DNA from: Paracoccus sanguinis
GTDB lineage: Bacteria > Pseudomonadota > Alphaproteobacteria > Rhodobacterales > Rhodobacteraceae
NCBI RefSeq assembly: GCF_900106665.1
Contig: NZ_FNNA01000002.1
Location: 868,001 to 932,000 of the forward strand
Reading direction: 5' to 3'
DNA: 64,000 nucleotides
In this document: one piece after another, positions 62,002 to 64,000 of the stretch
Layout of the letters: every line of letters begins with the position of its first letter
How positions within the stretch are numbered: the first letter of the stretch is position 1
The notes under the pieces: model-generated
Told to the model about the DNA's origin: nothing
Databases searched by the model: none
Seen by the model: the letters and a program-made list of their open reading frames with translations, nothing else
Position numbers and translations under genes: made by a program

Positions 62002-62919
62002 ATGCGCGTCGATCTGGACGACCTGCGGCTGTTCGTGGCGGTGGCCGAGGCCGGAAACCTCACCCAGGGCGCGCGCGCCGCGTTCCTGTCGCCGCCCGCC
62101 GCCTCGGCCCGCATCCGGGCGCTCGAGGCGGGGCTGCCGCAGCCGCTGCTGGTGCGCGGCAACCGCGGCGTCACCCTGACCGAGGCGGGAACGGTGATGC
62201 TGCGCCACGCCCGCATCGTGCTGCGCCAGGTCGAGGCGATGCGCGACGAGCTCGCCGGCGAGGGCGCGGCCGAGGCGGGGCACCTGCGGGTGCTGGCCAA
62301 CACCACCGCGGTGACCGAGTTCATGCCCGAGGTGCTGGCGCGCTTCCTCGTCACCCGCCCGCGGGTCACGGTGGACCTGCAGGAGCGGCTGACCGACGAC
62401 ATCTTGGGCGGGGTGCGCGACGGGGCCGCGGACCTCGGGATCGTCTCGGGCGATCTCGACTGGTCGGGGCTCGAGCGGGCGGTGTTCTCGACCGACCGGC
62501 TGGTGCTGGCGGCGCCGCTGGGGCATCCGCTGGCCGCCGCCGGGCCGGTGGGCTTTGCCGAGACGCTGGGGTTTGCGCATATCGGCCTGCACGAGGGCTC
62601 GACCCTGCTCGCGTTCCTGCGCGGGCTGATGGCACGGCACGGCTATGACCGGGCGCTGCGCGTCAAGGTCCGCAGCTTCGAGGCGATGTGCCGGATGGTC
62701 GAGGGCGGAGTCGGGATCGGCGTCGTCCCCGAGTCGGCCGGGCGCCGGCACGCGCAGACGATGCGGATCGCGCTGGTGGGGCTGACCGAGGACTGGGCCT
62801 TGCGCGACCGCTGCGTGGTCTGGCGCGCGGGCAGCCCCCTGCCCCGCCCGGCCCGCGCACTGGTCGAGGCGCTGATGGCGATGCGCGCGGGCGGCGTCGA
62901 ACGCGCCGAGGGCGCCTGA
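62002..62919 (+). CDS. LysR family transcriptional regulator
   Basis: 305-residue regulator. The N-terminal winged helix-turn-helix spans residues 3-62 (LDDLRLFVAVAEAGNLTQGA, then LEAGLPQPLLVRGNRGVTLT). The ligand-binding domain starts near residue 90 (HLRVLANTTAVTEFMPEVLA) and includes DLGIVSGDLDWSGL and MVEGGVGIGVVPESAGR. It is divergent from the CoA-ester gene run, the standard arrangement for a LysR activator sensing the pathway substrate; it corresponds in position to RipR of the Pseudomonas itaconate locus. Autoregulation through the shared 90-base region is likely. Confidence 0.92.
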   Translation: MRVDLDDLRLFVAVAEAGNLTQGARAAFLSPPAASARIRALEAGLPQPLLVRGNRGVTLTEAGTVMLRHARIVLRQVEAMRDELAGEGAAEAGHLRVLANTTAVTEFMPEVLARFLVTRPRVTVDLQERLTDDILGGVRDGAADLGIVSGDLDWSGLERAVFSTDRLVLAAPLGHPLAAAGPVGFAETLGFAHIGLHEGSTLLAFLRGLMARHGYDRALRVKVRSFEAMCRMVEGGVGIGVVPESAGRRHAQTMRIALVGLTEDWALRDRCVVWRAGSPLPRPARALVEALMAMRAGGVERAEGA

Positions 62920-62987
62920 CCGGCCCCGCGCTTTACTCTGCCTCGCATCGGCATATTCTGCACCCGCAGCATCAGGGAGCGCGCATC

Positions 62988-63782
62988 ATGGTCGAGAAGA
63001 GTCTGGCGGGCAAGGTCGCCGTCGTCACCGGGTCGAACAGCGGCATCGGTCTGGGCGTGGCCGAGGCGCTCGCCGCGGCGGGCGCCAAGCTCGCCATCAA
63101 CAGCTTCACCGACCGGGACGAGGATCACGCGATGGCCCGCGACCTCGCCCGGAAGCACGGGGTCGAGGTGATCTATCTGGCCGCCGACATGAGCAAGCCC
63201 GACGACTGCCGGGCGCTGGTGACGCAGGCGGCCGAGAAGCTCGGCGGCTGCGAAATCCTCGTGAACAACGCCGGCATCCAGCACGTCGCCCCGATCCCCG
63301 AGTTTCCGACCGAGAAATGGGACGCGATCCTGGCGATCAACCTGTCGTCGGCCTTCCACACCACCGCCGCGGCGCTGCCGCTGATGCGGGGCAAGGGCTG
63401 GGGGCGGGTCGTCAACATCGCCTCGGCGCACGGGCTGACCGCCTCGCCCTACAAATCCGCCTATGTCGCGGCCAAGCACGGGATCGTCGGGCTGACCAAG
63501 GTCACCGCGCTCGAGACCGCGGGCGAGGGCATCACCTGCAACGCCATCTGCCCGGGCTACGTGCTGACCCCGATCGTCGAGGCGCAGATCCCCGACCAGA
63601 TGAAGACCCACAAGATGAGCCGCGAGGACGTGATCGCCAAGGTCATGCTGGCGCGCCAGCCCTCGGGCGAGTTCGCCACCGTCGAGCAGATGGGCGGCAC
63701 GGCGGTCTTCCTGTGCTCGGACGCGGCGGCGCAGATTACCGGGACGACGATCTCGGTCGATGGCGGCTGGACGGCGATGTAA
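62988..63782 (+). CDS. bdhA: Short-chain dehydrogenase, 3-hydroxybutyrate dehydrogenase-like
   Basis: 264-residue SDR oxidoreductase that probably interconverts D-3-hydroxybutyrate and acetoacetate with NAD. It has the cofactor motif TGSNSGIG near residue 15, NNAG near residue 94, and the catalytic Ser-Tyr-Lys set in NIASAHGLTASPYKSAYVAA. The closing ITGTTISVDGGWTAM and the region ICPGYVLTPIVEAQIPDQ resemble BdhA. AGGGAG lies eight bases before the ATG. It is on the same strand as the LysR gene, 68 bases later, and may be independent of the itaconate-like locus, serving polyhydroxybutyrate turnover. Confidence 0.85.
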   Translation: MVEKSLAGKVAVVTGSNSGIGLGVAEALAAAGAKLAINSFTDRDEDHAMARDLARKHGVEVIYLAADMSKPDDCRALVTQAAEKLGGCEILVNNAGIQHVAPIPEFPTEKWDAILAINLSSAFHTTAAALPLMRGKGWGRVVNIASAHGLTASPYKSAYVAAKHGIVGLTKVTALETAGEGITCNAICPGYVLTPIVEAQIPDQMKTHKMSREDVIAKVMLARQPSGEFATVEQMGGTAVFLCSDAAAQITGTTISVDGGWTAM

Positions 63783-63813
63783 GCCGCCCCGCTCAGGCGT
63801 CCGTGCGCGGGCG

Positions 63814-64000
63814 TCAGGCGTCCGCGGCGACCTCGGCCATCAGGAACCGGCGCAGGGCGCGGATCGCCGGGCGGTTCCGCCGCGCTGGAGGGTAGACCAG
63901 GAAATACGCCCGGCCGTTGGTGCCCAGCGTCTCGAACGGCTGGACCAGCGCCCCGGTCGCCAGCTCGAAGCGGAAGAACCGCGGGGTGAGCAGCGCCACC
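63814..64000 (-). CDS. LysR family regulator (GcvA-like), C-terminal fragment at window end
   Basis: Only the last 62 or so residues are in the window; the rest continues past the right edge. The visible sequence (TPRFFRFELATGALVQPFET, then GRAYFLVYPPARRNRPAIRA) is the end of the ligand-binding domain of a GcvA-type LysR regulator, where such proteins read Tyr-x-Leu-Val-x-Pro. It is convergent with the SDR gene, 31 bases away. Nothing can be said on its targets. Confidence 0.75.
   Translation of the reverse strand, partial: VALLTPRFFRFELATGALVQPFETLGTNGRAYFLVYPPARRNRPAIRALRRFLMAEVAADA

Overview
The window is high-GC, tightly packed DNA from an alphaproteobacterium of the Rhodobacterales (Rhodobacteraceae). 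Signs are the sulfolipid operon order sqdB-sqdD-sqdC known from Rhodobacter, OpgG/OpgH/OpgC glucan genes, a DUF2125 protein, near-consensus CtrA boxes in front of flagellar genes, and two copies of a palindromic repeat with a CCCGGGATATTT core that I associate with this family. I saw no rRNA, tRNA, CRISPR array, intact insertion sequence or phage gene.

Layout. 1-4.4 kb: tail of an RND efflux pump, then sqdBDC on the minus strand (sulfoquinovosyl lipid synthesis). 4.6-13.0 kb: a plus-strand run for sugar-acid uptake and breakdown: Ldh_2-type oxidoreductase, GntR/FCD regulator, TRAP transporter dctPQM, idonate-5-dehydrogenase-like enzyme, mannonate dehydratase and a gulonate/galactonate-5-dehydrogenase-like enzyme, the last four joined by ATGA overlaps. 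13.0-23.5 kb: phosphoglucomutase and, divergently, the giant cyclic beta-1,2-glucan synthase NdvB. 23.5-24.4 kb: a non-coding scar with two further decayed copies of the ndvB 3' end and lower-GC sequence. 24.4-30.2 kb: motB-flgE-flgK-flgL-flgI on the minus strand.

30.3-36.8 kb: a GMC oxidoreductase, then a Pqi lipid-transport operon with PqiA split into two genes, a long PqiB and a PqiC lipoprotein. 36.8-41.4 kb: flavin reductase, CysQ-like phosphatase, PmbA/TldE and a DUF2125 periplasmic protein. 41.5-44.5 kb: crotonase-like protein, YbaN-family protein, AhcY and a small exported protein. 44.9-52.0 kb: tamA-tamB, with six tandem repeats of about 100 residues in TamB. 52.5-57.3 kb: opgG-opgH-opgC, a second periplasmic-glucan system, followed by a small lipoprotein and a strong terminator.

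57.8-62.9 kb: an orphan TRAP solute receptor, class III CoA-transferase, acyl-CoA dehydrogenase and FAS1/MaoC-type hydratase on the minus strand, with a divergent LysR regulator. This order resembles the Pseudomonas itaconate-degradation (rip) locus without its lyase and TRAP permeases. The window ends with a 3-hydroxybutyrate-dehydrogenase-like SDR and the C-terminus of a GcvA-like LysR regulator.

The dominant theme is the cell envelope: sulfolipid, two kinds of periplasmic glucan, Pqi lipid transport, TamAB outer-membrane assembly, RND efflux and the flagellum. The second theme is uptake and oxidation of organic acids through TRAP receptors. The most unusual items are the ndvB tail duplications, the shortened itaconate-like locus, co-occurrence of NdvB with OpgGHC, the split PqiA with repeat-extended PqiB, and the TamB repeat array.
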